A stretch of 64,000 nt of DNA from Hydractinia symbiolongicarpus (lineage: Eukaryota; Cnidaria; Hydrozoa; Anthoathecata; Hydractiniidae). Below the pieces are notes generated by a model. The model had not been told where the DNA came from, ran no database searches, and worked only from the letters and a program-made list of their open reading frames with translations. The stretch lies in assembly GCF_029227915.1 (NCBI RefSeq), contig NC_079885.1, forward strand, positions 27,779,001-27,843,000, in the 5' to 3' direction. Made by a program: the position numbers and the translations under genes. Shown in pieces: positions 37,696 to 50,800 of this stretch (the stretch's first letter is position 1; each line of letters starts with the position of its first letter).

Positions 37696-40600
37696 TATAA
37701 ATGTGATAAGTGAGCCAACTGGACCCCAAGAAATGACATTCTTCTTAATTTGACGTGATTGACGCAACTCAGCGATTACACCGGTCGCTGTTTAGAGCGC
37801 TTCATTTAAAAATTTAAATAAATAAGTGATTTTTTACTGTGGGACAAATCCTAGCCGTTATCGCGCGCTGAAGAAATAGAGACAGTTTTAGAAGGTACGT
37901 TTCAATGAGTTTCTAACGGTATGTGTCCGTTTGAGTTACATCGGTTGAGTCACATATTCGTCCCCACATGTATTTAGGGATATTTTTCTGATAATACTAG
38001 GTTGTATCGCTTTTAACAGTGAAACGATTGACTGTGGCACTTAATTGAACTGATTTTGGACTTTGACCTCAAAAATGTGATAAATGAGACAATTGGACCC
38101 AAGAAATAACATTCTTCTTAATTTGACATGATTGTTGGAATTTACTGATTTCGCTATGCGCTGTGGTAGCGCTTTATTTAAAAGTTTAGATAAAAATGTC
38201 ATTTTGTACTGTGGGACCAATCCTAGCCGTTAGCGCGCGTGAAGAAATAGAAACATTTTCAAAAACTACATTTCATTGACTTTCTAACGGTGTCAATCCG
38301 CCTAAGTTACAACGGTTGCTTCACGTATTCGTACAAACATGAATTTAGTGACTTTTTTCCGATATTACTAAGTTGTATCGCTCTTAACAGTGAAACGACT
38401 GACTGTGGGACTTAATTGAAATAACTTTGGACTGTGTCCTAATAAATGTGATAAGTGCGCCAACTGGAACCCAAGAAACAACATTCTTCTTAACTTGACA
38501 TGATTGCCGCAACTCAGCGATTACACTGGGCGCTGTTTGGAGCGCTTCATTTAAAAATTGAGATAAATAAGTCATTTTTTCTGTGGGACGAATCCTAGCC
38601 CTTAGTGCGCGCTGAAGAAATAGAGACCGTTTTAAAAACTACATCTCATTGACTCTGTAACGGTATCAGTCCGTTTCAATTACAACGGTTGCGTTACATA
38701 TTCGTACAAACATGTATTTAGCGATATTTTTCCGATATTATTGAGTTATATCGCTTTTAGCAGTGAAACGATTGACTCTAGGACTTAATTGAAGTAACTT
38801 TGGACTGTGACCTTATAAATGTGATAAGTGAGCCAAATGGACCCCAAGAAATGACATTCTTCTTAATTTGACATGATTGCCGCAACTCAACGATTACACT
38901 GGTCGCTGTTTGGAACGCTTCATTTAAAAATTTGGATAAGTAAGTCATTTTTTACTGTGGGACGAATCCTAGCCGTTATCGCGCGCTGAAGAAATAGAGA
39001 CAGTTTTAGAAGGTACGTTTCAATGAGTTTCTAACGGTATGAGACCGTTTGAGTTACATCGGTTGAGTCACATATTTGTTCCCACATGTATTTAGGGATA
39101 TTTTTCTGATAATACTAGGTTGCATCGCTTTTAACAGTGAAACGATTGACTGTGGCACTTAATTGAACTTATCTTAGACTGTGACCTAATAAGTGTGATA
39201 AGTGAGACAATTGGAACCAAGAAATATCATTCTTCTTAATTTGACAAGATTGCTGGAATTTACTGATTTCACTGGGCGCTGTGGTAGGGATTCACTTAAA
39301 AATTTAGACAAATAAGCCATTTTTTACGGTGGGACCAATCCTAGCGGTTAGCGCGCGCTGAAGAAAGAGAAACTGTTTTAAAAACTACATTTCATTGACT
39401 CTCTAACGGTATCAGTCCGTTTCAATTACAACGGTTGCGTCACATATTCGTACCAACATGTATTTAGTGATTTTTTTCCGATATTACTAAGTTGTATTGC
39501 TTTTGACAGTGAAACGATTGACTGTGGGACTTAATTGAAGTGATTCTGTACTGTGACCTTATAAATGTGATAAATGAGCCAATTGGACTCCAAGGAATAA
39601 CATTCTTCTTAATTTTACATGATTGCTGGAATTCAGTGATTACACTCGGCCCTATGGTAGCGCTTCACTTAAAAATTGAGATAAATAAGTCATTTTTTTC
39701 TGTGGGACGGATCCTAGCCCTTAGTGCGCGCTGAAGAAATAGAGACCGTTTGAAAAACTACATCTCATTGACTCTGTAACGGTATCAGTCCGTTTCAATT
39801 ACAACGGTTGCGTCACATATTCGTACCAACATGTATTTAGCGATATTTTTCCGATATTATTGAGTTATATCGCTTTTAGCAGTGAAACGATTGACTCTGG
39901 GACTTAATTGAAGTAACTTTGGACTGTGACCTTATAAATGTGATAAGTGAGCCAAATGGACCCCAAGAAATGACATTCTTCTTAATTTGACATGATTGCC
40001 GCAACTCAACGATTACACTGGTCGCTGTTTGGAGCGCTTCATTTAAAAATTTGGATAAGTAAGTCATTTTTTACTGTGGGACGAATCCTAGCCGTTATCG
40101 CGCGCTGAAGAAATAGAGACAGTTTTAGAAGGTACGTTTCAATGAGTTTCTAACGGTATGAGTCCGTTTGAGTTACATCGGTTGAGTCACATATTCGTTC
40201 CTACATGTATTTAGGGATATTTTTCTGATAATACTAGGTTGCATCGCTTTTAACAGTGAAACGATTGACTGTGGCACTTAATTGAACTTATCTTGGACTG
40301 TGACCTAATAAGTGTGATAAGTGAGACAATTGGAACCAAGAAATATCATTCTTCTTAAGTTAACAAGATTGCTGGAATTTACTGATTTCACTGGGCGCTG
40401 TGGTAGGGATTCACTTTAAAATTTAGATAAATAAGCCATTTTTTACGGTGGGACCAATCCTAGCGGTTAGCGCGCGCTGTAGAAAGAGAAACAGTTTTAA
40501 AAACTACATTTCATTGAGTCTCTAACGGTATCAGTCCGTTTCAATTACAACGGTTGCGTCACATATTCGTACCATCATGTATTTAGTGATTTTTTTCCGA

Positions 40601-41765
40601 TATTACTAAGTTGTATTGCTTTTGACAGTGAAACGATTGACTGTGGGACTTAATTGAAGTGATTCTGTACTGTGACCTTATAAATGTGATAAATGAGCCA
40701 ATTGGACTCCAAGGAATAACATTCTTCTTAATTTGACATGATTGCTGGAATTCAGTGATTACACTCGGCCCTATGGTAGCGCTTCACTTAAAAATTTATA
40801 CAAAATAAGTCATTTTTTACTGTGGGACCAATCCTGGCCGTTAGCACGCGCTGAATAAATAGGAACTGTTTCAAAGACTACATTTCATTGAATTTTTGGC
40901 GGTATAAATCCGTTTGAGTTACAACCGTTGCGCCACATATTCGTGCCAACATGTATTTAGTGATATTTTTCCGATATTATTAAGTTATATCGCTTTTAAC
41001 AGTAAAACGATTGACTCTGGGACTTAATTGAAATAACTTTGGACTGTGACCTAATAAATGTGATAAATGAGCCAACTGGAACTCAAGAAATAACATTCTT
41101 CTTAATTTGACATGATTGCCGCAACTCAGCGCTTACACTGGGCGCTGTTTGGAGCGCTTCATTTAAAAATTTAGATAAATAAGTCATTTTTTTCTGTGGG
41201 ACGAATCCTAGCCGTAATCGCGCGCTGAAGAAATAGAGACAGTTTTAGAAGGTACGTTTCAATGAGTTTCTAACGGTATGAGTCCGTTTGAGTTACATTG
41301 GTTGAGTCACATATTCGTCCCCACATGTATTCAGGGATATTTTTCTGATAATACTAGGTTGTATCGCTTTTAACAGTGAAACGATTGACTGTGGCACTTA
41401 ATTGAACTGATTTTGGACTGCGACCTTATAAATGTGCTAAGTGAGACAATTGGAACCAAGAAATATCATTCTTCTTAATTTGACATGATTGCTGGAATTT
41501 ACTGATTTCACTGGGCGCTGTGGTAAGGATTCACTTAAAAATTTAGATAAATAAGCCATTTTTTACGGTGGGACCAATCCTAGCCGTTAGCTCGCGCTGA
41601 AGAAAGAGAAACAGTTTTAAAAACTACATTTCATTGACTCTCTAACGGTATCAGTCCGTTTCAATTACAACGGTCGCGTCACATATTCGTACCATCATGT
41701 ATTTAGTGATTTTTTTCCGATATTATTAAGTTATATCGCTTTTAACAGTGAAACGATTGACTCTG
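37696..41765 (-). repeat. Higher-order repeat copy B (about 11 monomers)
   Basis: Repeats copy A in order (GACGTGATTGACG at about 37752, CGCTATGCGCTGTGG at about 38155, CGGTCGCGTCAC at about 41672) but lacks one monomer. From about 38384 the offset to copy A falls from ~4475 to ~4103 bp. A hybrid monomer at about 38361-38400 marks the deletion point. Confidence 0.8.
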
Positions 41766-44439
41766 GGACTTAATTGAAATAACTTTGGACTGTGACCTAA
41801 TAAATGTGATAAGTGAGCCAACTGGAACCCAAGAAATAACATTCTTCTTAATTTGACATGATTGCTAGAATTTACCGATTTCGCTGGGCACTGTGGTAGC
41901 GCTTTATTTAAAGTTTAGATAAATATGTCATTTTTTACTGTGGGACTAATCCTGACCGTTAGCACGAGCTGAAGAAATGGAGACATTCTCAAAAACTACA
42001 TTTCATTGACTTTCTGGCGGTATAAATCCGTTTGAGTTACAACGGTTGCGTCACATATTCGTACCAACATGTATTTAGTGATATTTTTCCGATATTATTA
42101 AGTTATATCGCTTTTAACAGTGAAACGATTGACTCTGGGACTTAATTGAAATAACTTTGGACTGTGACCTAATAAATGTGATAAGTGAGCCAACTGGAAC
42201 CCAAGAAATAACATTCTTCTTAATTTGACATTGTTTCCCCAACTCAGCGATTACACTGGGCGCTGTTTGGAGCGCTTTATTTAAAAATTTAGATAAATAA
42301 GTCATTTTTTTTGTGGGACGAATCCTAGCCGTTAGCGCGCGCTGAAGAAAGAGAGACAGTTTTAAAAACTACATCTCATTGACTCTGTAACGGTATCAGT
42401 CCGTTTCAATTACAACGGTTGCGTCACAACTTCGTACCAACATGTATTTAGCGATATTTTTCCGATTTTACTAGGTTGCATCGCTTTTAACATTGAAAGG
42501 ATTGACTTTGGGACTTGATTGAACTGATTTTAGACTTTGACCTCATAAATGTGATAAATGAGACAATTGGACCCAAGAAATATCATTCTTCTTAATTTGA
42601 CATGATTGCTAGAATTTACCGATTTCGCTAGGCACTGTGGTAGCGCTTCACTTAAAAATTTATACAAAATAAGTCATTTTTTACTGTGGGACCAATCCTG
42701 GCTGTTAGCACGCGCTGAAGAAATAGAGACATTCTTAAAGACTACATTTCATTGACTTTCTAGCGGTATAAATCCGTTTGAGTTACAACGGTTGCGTCAC
42801 ATATTCGTACCAACATGTATTTAGTGATATTTTTCCGATATTATTAAGTTATATCGCTTTTAACAGTGAAACGATTGAAGTTGGGACTTAATTGAAATAA
42901 CTTTGGACTGTGACCTAATAAATGTGATAAGTGAGCCAACTGGAACCCAAGAAATAACATTCTTCTTAATTTGACATGATTTCCCCAACTCTGCGATTAC
43001 ACTGGGCGCTATTTGGAGCGCTTCATTTAAAAATTTAGATAAATAAGTCATTTTTTTTGTGGGACGAATCCTAGCCGTTAGCGCGCGCTGAAGAAAGAGA
43101 GACAGTTTTAAAAACTACATCTCATTGACTCTGTAACGGTATCAGTCCGTTTCAATTACAACGGTTGAGTCACATATTCGTACCAACATGTATTTAGCGA
43201 TATTTTTCTGATTTTACTAGGTTGCTTCGCTTTTAACAGTGAAAAGATTGACTGTAGGACTTGATTGAACTGATTTTGGACTTTGACCTCATAAATGTGA
43301 TAAATAAAACAATTGGACCCAAGAAATATCATTCTTCTTAATTTGACATGATTGCTAGAATTTATCGATTTTGCTGGGCACTGTGGTAGCGCTTTATTTA
43401 AAATTTAGATAAATAAGTCTTTTTTTACTGTGGGACTAATCCTGACCGTTAGCACGCGCTGAAGAAATAGAGACATTCCCAAAAACTAAATTTCATTGAC
43501 TTCTTGGCGGTATCAATCCGTTTGAGTTACAACGGTTGCGTCACATATTCGTCCCCACATGTATTTAGGGATATTTTTCTGATAATACTAGGTTGTATCG
43601 TTTTTAACAGTGAAACGATTGACTGTGGCACTTAATTGAACTGATTTTGGACTGTGACCTTATAAATGTGATAAGTGAGACAATTGGAACCAAGAAATAT
43701 CATTCTTCTTAATTTGACATGATTGCTGGAATTTACTGATTTCACTGGGCGCTGTGGTAGGGATTCACTTAAAAATTTAGATAAATAAGTCATTTTTTAC
43801 GGTGGGACCAATCCTAACCGTTAGCCGGCGCTGAAGAAAGAGAAACAGTTTTAAAAACTACATTTTCTTGACTCTCTAACGGTATCAGTCCGTTTTAATT
43901 ACAACGGTTGCGTCACATATTCGTACCAACATGTATTTAGTGATTTTTTTTCGATATTACTAAGTTGTATTGCTTTTGACAGTGAAACGATTGACTGTGG
44001 GACTTAATTGAAGTGATTTTGTACTGTGACCTTATAAATGTGATAAATGAGCCGATTGGACTCCAAGGAATAACATTCTTCTTAATTTGACATGATTGCT
44101 GGAATTCAGCGATTACACTCGGCCCTATGGTAGCGCTTTACTTAAAAATTTATACAAAATAAGTCAATTTTTACTGTGGGACCAATCCTGGCCGTTAGCA
44201 CGCGCTGAATAAATAAGAACAGTTTCAAAGACTACATTTCATTGAATTTCTAACGGTATAAATCCGTTTGAGTTACAACGGTTGCGTCACATATTCGTAC
44301 CAACATGTATTTAGTGATATTTTTCCGATATTATTAAGTTATATCGCTTTTAACAGTGAAACGATTGACTCTAGGACTTAATTGAAATAACTTTGGACTG
44401 TGACCTAATAAATGTGATAAGTGAGCCATCTGGAACCCA

Positions 44440-45310
44440 AGAAATAACATTCTTCTTAATTTGACATGATTTCCCCAACTCAGCGATTACACTGGGCGCT
44501 GTTTGGAGCGCTTCATTTAAAAATGTAGATAAATAAGTCATTTTTTTCTGTGAGCCGTAATCGCGCGCTGAAGAAATAGAGACAGTTTTAAAAACTACAT
44601 CTCATTGACTCTGTAACGGTATCAGTCCGTTTGAGTTACAACGGTTGCGTCACATATTCGTCCCCACATGTATTTAGGGATATTTTTCTGATAATACTAG
44701 GTTGTATCGTTTTTAACAGTGAAACGATTGACTGTGGCACTTAATTGAACTGATTTTGGACTGTGACCTTATAAATGTGATAAGTGAGACAATTGGAACC
44801 AAGAAATATCATTCTTCTTAATTTGACATGATTGCTGGAATTTACTGATTTCACTGGGCGCTGTGGTAGGGATTCACTTAAAAATTTAGATAAATAAGTC
44901 ATTTTTTACGGTGGGACCAATCCTAACCGTTAGCCGGCGCTGAAGAAAGAGAAACAGTTTTAAAAACTACATTTTCTTGACTCTCTAACAGTATCAGTCC
45001 ATTTTAATTACAACGGTTGCGTCACATATTCGTACCAACATGTATTTAGTGATATTTTTCCGATATTATTAAGTTATATCGCTTTTAACAGTGAAACGAT
45101 TGACTCTGGGACTTAATTGAAATAACTTTGGACTGTGACCTAATAAATGTGATAAGTGAGTCATCTGGAACCCAAGAAATAACATTCTTCTTAATTTGAC
45201 ATGATTTCCCCAACTCAGCGATTACACTGGGCGCTGTTTGGAGCGCTTCATTTAAAAATGTAGATAAATAAGTCATTTTTTTCTGTGAGCCGTAATCGCG
45301 CGCTGAAGAA
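44440..45310 (-). repeat. Repeat pair marked by a shared ~12-bp deletion
   Basis: CTGTGAGCCGTAATCGCGCG occurs at about 44549 and 45284 where other monomers read CTGTGGGACGAATCCTAGCCG. The shared deletion shows the two monomers descend from one by local duplication. Confidence 0.7.
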
Positions 45311-46330
45311 ATAGAGACAGTTTTAGAAGGTACGTTTCAATGAGTTTCTAACGGTATGAGTCCGTTTGAGTTACATTGGTTGAGTCACATATTCGTCCCC
45401 ACATGTATTCAGGGATATTTTTCTGATAATACTAGGTTGTATCGCTTTTAACAGTGAAACGATTGACTGTGGCACTTAATTGAACTGATTTTGGACTGCG
45501 ACCTTATAAATGTGCTAAGTGAGACAATTGGAACCAAGAAATATCATTCTTCTTAATTTGACATGATTGCTAGAATTTACCGATTTCGCTAGGCACTGTG
45601 GTAGCGCTTCACTTAAAAATTTATGCAAAATAAGTCATTTTTTACTGTGGGACGAATCCTAGCCGTTAGCGCGCGCTGAAGAAAGAGAGACAGTTTTAAA
45701 AACTACATCTCATTGACTCTGTAACGGTATCAGTCCGTTTCAATTACAACGGTTGCGTCACATATTCGTACCAGCATGTATTTAGTGATTTTTTTCCGAT
45801 ATTACTAAGTTGTATTGCTTTTGACAGTGAAACGATTGACTGTGGGATTTAATTGAAGTGATTCTGTACTGTGACCTTATAAATGTGATAAATGAGCCAA
45901 TTGGACTCCAAGGAATAACATTCTTCTTAATTTGACATGATTGCTAGAATTTACCGATTTCGCTGGGCACTGTGGTAGCGCTTTATTTAAAGTTTAGATA
46001 AATAAGTCATTTTTTACTGTGGGACTAATCCTGACCGTTAGCACGAGCTGAAGAAATAGAGACATTCTCAAAAACTACATTTCATTGACTTCTTGGCGGT
46101 ATCAATCAGTTTGAGTTACAACGGTTGCGCCACATATTCGTACCAACATGTATTTAGTGATATTTTTCCGATATTATTAAGTTATATCGCTTTTAACAGT
46201 GAAACGATTGACTCTGGGACTTAATTGAAATAACTTTGGACTGTGACCTAATAAATGTGATAAGTGAGCCAACTGGAACCCAAGAAATAACATTCTTCTT
46301 AATTTGACATTGTTTCCCCAACTCAGCGAT

Positions 46331-47822
46331 TACAGTGGGCGCTTTTTGGAGCGCTTTATATAAAAATTTAGATAAATAAGTCATTTTCTTTGTGGGACTA
46401 ATCCTAGCCGTTAGCGCGCGCTGAAGAAAGAGAGACAGTTTTAAAAACTACATCTCATTGACTCTGTAACGGTATCAGTCCGTTTCAATTACAACGGCTG
46501 CGTCACATATTCGTACCAACATGTCTTTAGCGATATTTTTCTGATTTTACAAGGTTGCATCGCTTTTAACATTGAAAGGATTGACTTTGGGATTTGATTG
46601 AACTGATTTTAGACTTTGACCTCATAAATGTAATAAATGAGCCAATTGGACCCAAGAAATATCATTCTTCTTAATTTGACATGATTGCTAGAATTTACCG
46701 ATTTCGCTAGGCACTGTGGTAGCGCTTCACTTAAAAATTTATTCAAAATAAGTCATTTTTTACTGTGGGACCAATCCTGGCTGTTAGCACGCGCTGAAGA
46801 AATAGAGACATTCTCAAAGACTACATTTCATTGACTTTCTGGCGGTATAAATCCGTTTGAGTTACAACGGTTGCGTCACATATTCGTACCAACATGTATT
46901 TAGTGATATTTTTCCGATATTATTAAGTTATATCGCTTTTAACTGTGAAACGATTGACTCTGGGACTTAATTGAAATAACTTTGGACTGTGACCTAATAA
47001 ATGTGAGAAGTGAGCCAACTGGAACCCAAGAAATAACATTCTTCTTAATTTGACATGATTTCCCCAACTCAGCGATTACAGTGGGCGCTTTTTGGAGCGC
47101 TTTATATAAAAATTTAGATAAATAAGTCATTTTCTTTGTGGGACTAATCCTAGCCGTTAGCGCGCGCTGAAGAAAGAGAGACAGTTTTAAAAACTACATC
47201 TCATTGACTCTGTAACGGTATCAGTCCGTTTCAATTACAACGGCTGCGTCACATATTCGTACCAACATGTCTTTAGCGATATTTTTCTGATTTTACAAGG
47301 TTGCATCGCTTTTAACATTGAAAGGATTGACTTTGGGATTTGATTGAACTGATTTTAGACTTTGACCTCATAAATGTAATAAATGAGCCAATTGGACCCA
47401 AGAAATATCATTCTTCTTAATTTGACATGATTGCTAGAATTTACCGATTTCGCTAGGCACTGTGGTAGCGCTTCACTTAAAAATTTATTCAAAATAAGTC
47501 ATTTTTTACTGTGGGACCAATCCTGGCTGTTAGCACGCGCTGAAGAAATAGAGACATTCTCAAAGACTACATTTCATTGACTTTCTGGCGGTATAAATCC
47601 GTTTGAGTTACAACGGTTGCGTCACATATTCGTACCAACATGTATTTAGTGATATTTTTCCGATATTATTAAGTTATATCGCTTTTAACTGTGAAACGAT
47701 TGACTCTGGGACTTAATTGAAATAACTTTGGACTGTGACCTAATAAATGTGAGAAGTGAGCCAACTGGAACCCAAGAAATAACATTCTTCTTAATTTGAC
47801 ATGATTTCCCCAACTCAGCGAT
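46331..47822 (-). repeat. Near-identical 746-bp dimer, two copies
   Basis: 46331-47076 and 47077-47822 share a long list of private variants: CAGTGGGCGCTTTTTGGAGCGC, TCATTTTCTTTGTGGGACTAA, ACGGCTGCGTCAC, ACATGTCTTTAGCG, TTACAAGGTTGC, ATGTAATAAATGAGCC, TTATTCAAAATAAG, AACTGTGAAACG and TGTGAGAAGTGAG. I saw almost no difference by eye. This is among the most recent duplications in the window. Confidence 0.85.
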
Positions 47823-50800
47823 TACACTGGGCGCTATTTGGAGCGCTTCATTTAAAAATTTAGATAAATAAGTCATTTTTTTTGTGGGACGAATCCTAGC
47901 CGTTAGCGCGCGCTGAAGAAAGAGAGACAGTTTTAAAAACTACATCTCATTGACTCTGTAACGGTATCAGTCCGTTTCAATTACAACGGTTGCGTCACAT
48001 ATTCGTACCAACATGTATTTAGCGATATTTTTCTGATTTTACTAAGTTGTATTGCTTTTGACAGTGAAACGATTGACTGTGGGACTTAACTGAAGTGATT
48101 CTGTACTGTGACCTTATATATGTGATAAATGAGCCAATTGGATTCCAAGGAATAACATTCTTCTTAATTTGACATGATTGCTGGAATTCAGCGATTACAC
48201 TCGGCCCTATGGTAGCGCTTCACTTAAAAATTTATACAAAATAAGTCATTTTTTACTGTGGGACCAATCCTGGCCGTTACCACGCGCTGAATAAATAGGA
48301 ACAGTTTCAAAGACTACATTTCATTGAATTTCTGGCGGTATAAATCCGGTTCAGTTACAACGGTTGCGTCACATATTCGTACCAACATGTATTTAGTGAT
48401 ATTTTTCCAATATTATTAAGTTATATCGCTTTTAACAGTGAAACGATTGACTCTAGGACTTAATTGAAGTAACTTTGAACTGTGACCTTATAAATGTGAT
48501 AAATGAGCCAATTGGACTCCAAGGAATAACATTCTTCTTAATTTGACATGATTGCTAGAATTTACCGATTTCGCTGGGCACTGTGGTAGCGCTTTATTTA
48601 AAATTTAGATAAATAAGTCATTTTTTACTGTGGGACTAATCCTGACCGTTAGCACGAGCTGAAGAAATAGAGACATTCTCAAAAACTACATTTCATTGAC
48701 TTCTTGGCGGTATCAATCCGTTTGAGTTACAACGGTTGCGCCACATATTCGTCCCCACATGTATTTAGGGATATTTTTCTGATAATACTAGGTTGTATCG
48801 CTTTTAACAGTGAAACGATTGACTGTGGCACTTAATTGAACTGATTTTGGACTGTGACCCTATAAATGTGATAAGTGAGACAATTGGAACCAAAAAATAT
48901 CATTCTTCTTAATTTGACATGATTGCTGGGATTTACTGATTTCACTGGGCGCTGTGGTAGGGATTCACTTAAAAATTTAGATAAATAAGTCATTTTTTAC
49001 GGTGGGACCAGTCCTAACTGTTAGCCGGCGCTGAAGGAGGAGAAACAGTTTTAAAATCTACATTTCATTGACTCTCTAACGGTATCAGTCCGTTTTAATT
49101 ACAACGGTTGCGTCACATATTCGTACCAACATGTATTTAGTGATTTTTTTTCGATATTACTAAGTTGTATTGCTTTTGACAGTGAAACAATTGACTGTGG
49201 GACTTAATTGAAGTGATTCTGTACTGTGACCTTATAAATGTGATAAATGAGCCAATTGGACTCCAAGGAATAACATTCTTCTTAATTTGACATGATTGCT
49301 GGAATTCAGCGATTACACTTGGCCCTATGGTAGCGCTTCACTTAAAAATTTATACAAAATAAGTCATTTTTTACTGTGGGACCAATCCTGGCCGTTACCA
49401 CGCGCTGAATAAATAGGAACAGTTTCAAAGACTACATTTCATTGAATTTCTGGCGGTATAAATCCGTTTGAGTTACAACGGTTGCGTCACATATTCGTAC
49501 CAACATGTATTTAGTGATATTTTTCCGATATTATTAAGTTATATCGCTTTTAACAGTGAAACGATTGACTGTGGGACTTAATTGAAGTAACTTTGGACTG
49601 TGACCTAATAAATGTGATAAGTGAGCAATCTGGAACCCAAGAAATAACATTCTTCTTAATTTGACATGATTTCCCCAACTCAGCGATTACACTGGGCGCT
49701 GTTTGGAGCGCTTCATTTAAAAATTTAGATAAATAAGTGATTTTCTTTGTGGGACGAATCCTAGCCGTTAGCGCACGCTGAAGAAAGAGAGACAGTTTTA
49801 AAAACTACATCTCATTGACTCTGTAACGGTATCAGTCCGTTTCAATTACAACGGTTTCGTCACATATTCGTACCAACATGTATTTAGCGATATTTTTCTG
49901 ATTTTACTAGGTTGCATCGCTTTTAAAATTGAAAGGATTGACTGTGGGACTTGATTGAACTGATTTTAGACTTTCACCTCATAAATGTGATAAATGAGAC
50001 AATTGGACCCAAGAAATATCATTCTTCTTAATTTGACATGATTGCTAGAATTTACCGATTTCGCTGGGCACTGTGGTAGCGCTTTACTTAAAAATTTATA
50101 CAAAATAAGTCATTTTTTACTGTGGGACCAATCCTGGCCGTTAGCACGCGCTGAAGAAATAGAGACATTCTCAAAGACTACATTTCATTGACTTTTTGGC
50201 GGTATATATCCGTTTGAGCTACAACGGTTGCGTCACATATTCGTACCAACATGTATTTAGTGATATTTTTCCGATATTATTAAGTTATATCGCTTTTAAC
50301 AGTGAAACGATTGACTCTGGGACTTAATTGAAATAACTTTGGACTGTGACCTAATAAATGTGATAAGTGAGCCAACTGGAAACCAAGAAATAACATTCTT
50401 CTTAATTTGACATGATTGCCGCAACTCAGCGATTTCACTGGGCGCTGTTTGGAGCGCTACATTTAAAATTAAATAAGTAAGTCATTTTTTTCTGTGGGAC
50501 GAATCCTAGCCGTTATCGCGCGCTGAAGAAATAGAGACAGTTTTAGAAGGTACGTTTCAATGAGTTTCTAACGGTATGAGTCCGTTTGAGTTACATTGGT
50601 TGAGTCACATATTCGTCCCCACATGTATTCAGGGATATTTTTCTGATAATACTAGGTTTTATCGCTTTTAACATTGAAAGGATTGACTGTGGGACTTGAT
50701 AGAACTGATTTTGGACTTTGACCTCATAAATGTGATAAATGAGACAATTGGACCAAAGAAATATCATTCTTCTTAATTTCACATGATTGCTAGAATTTAC

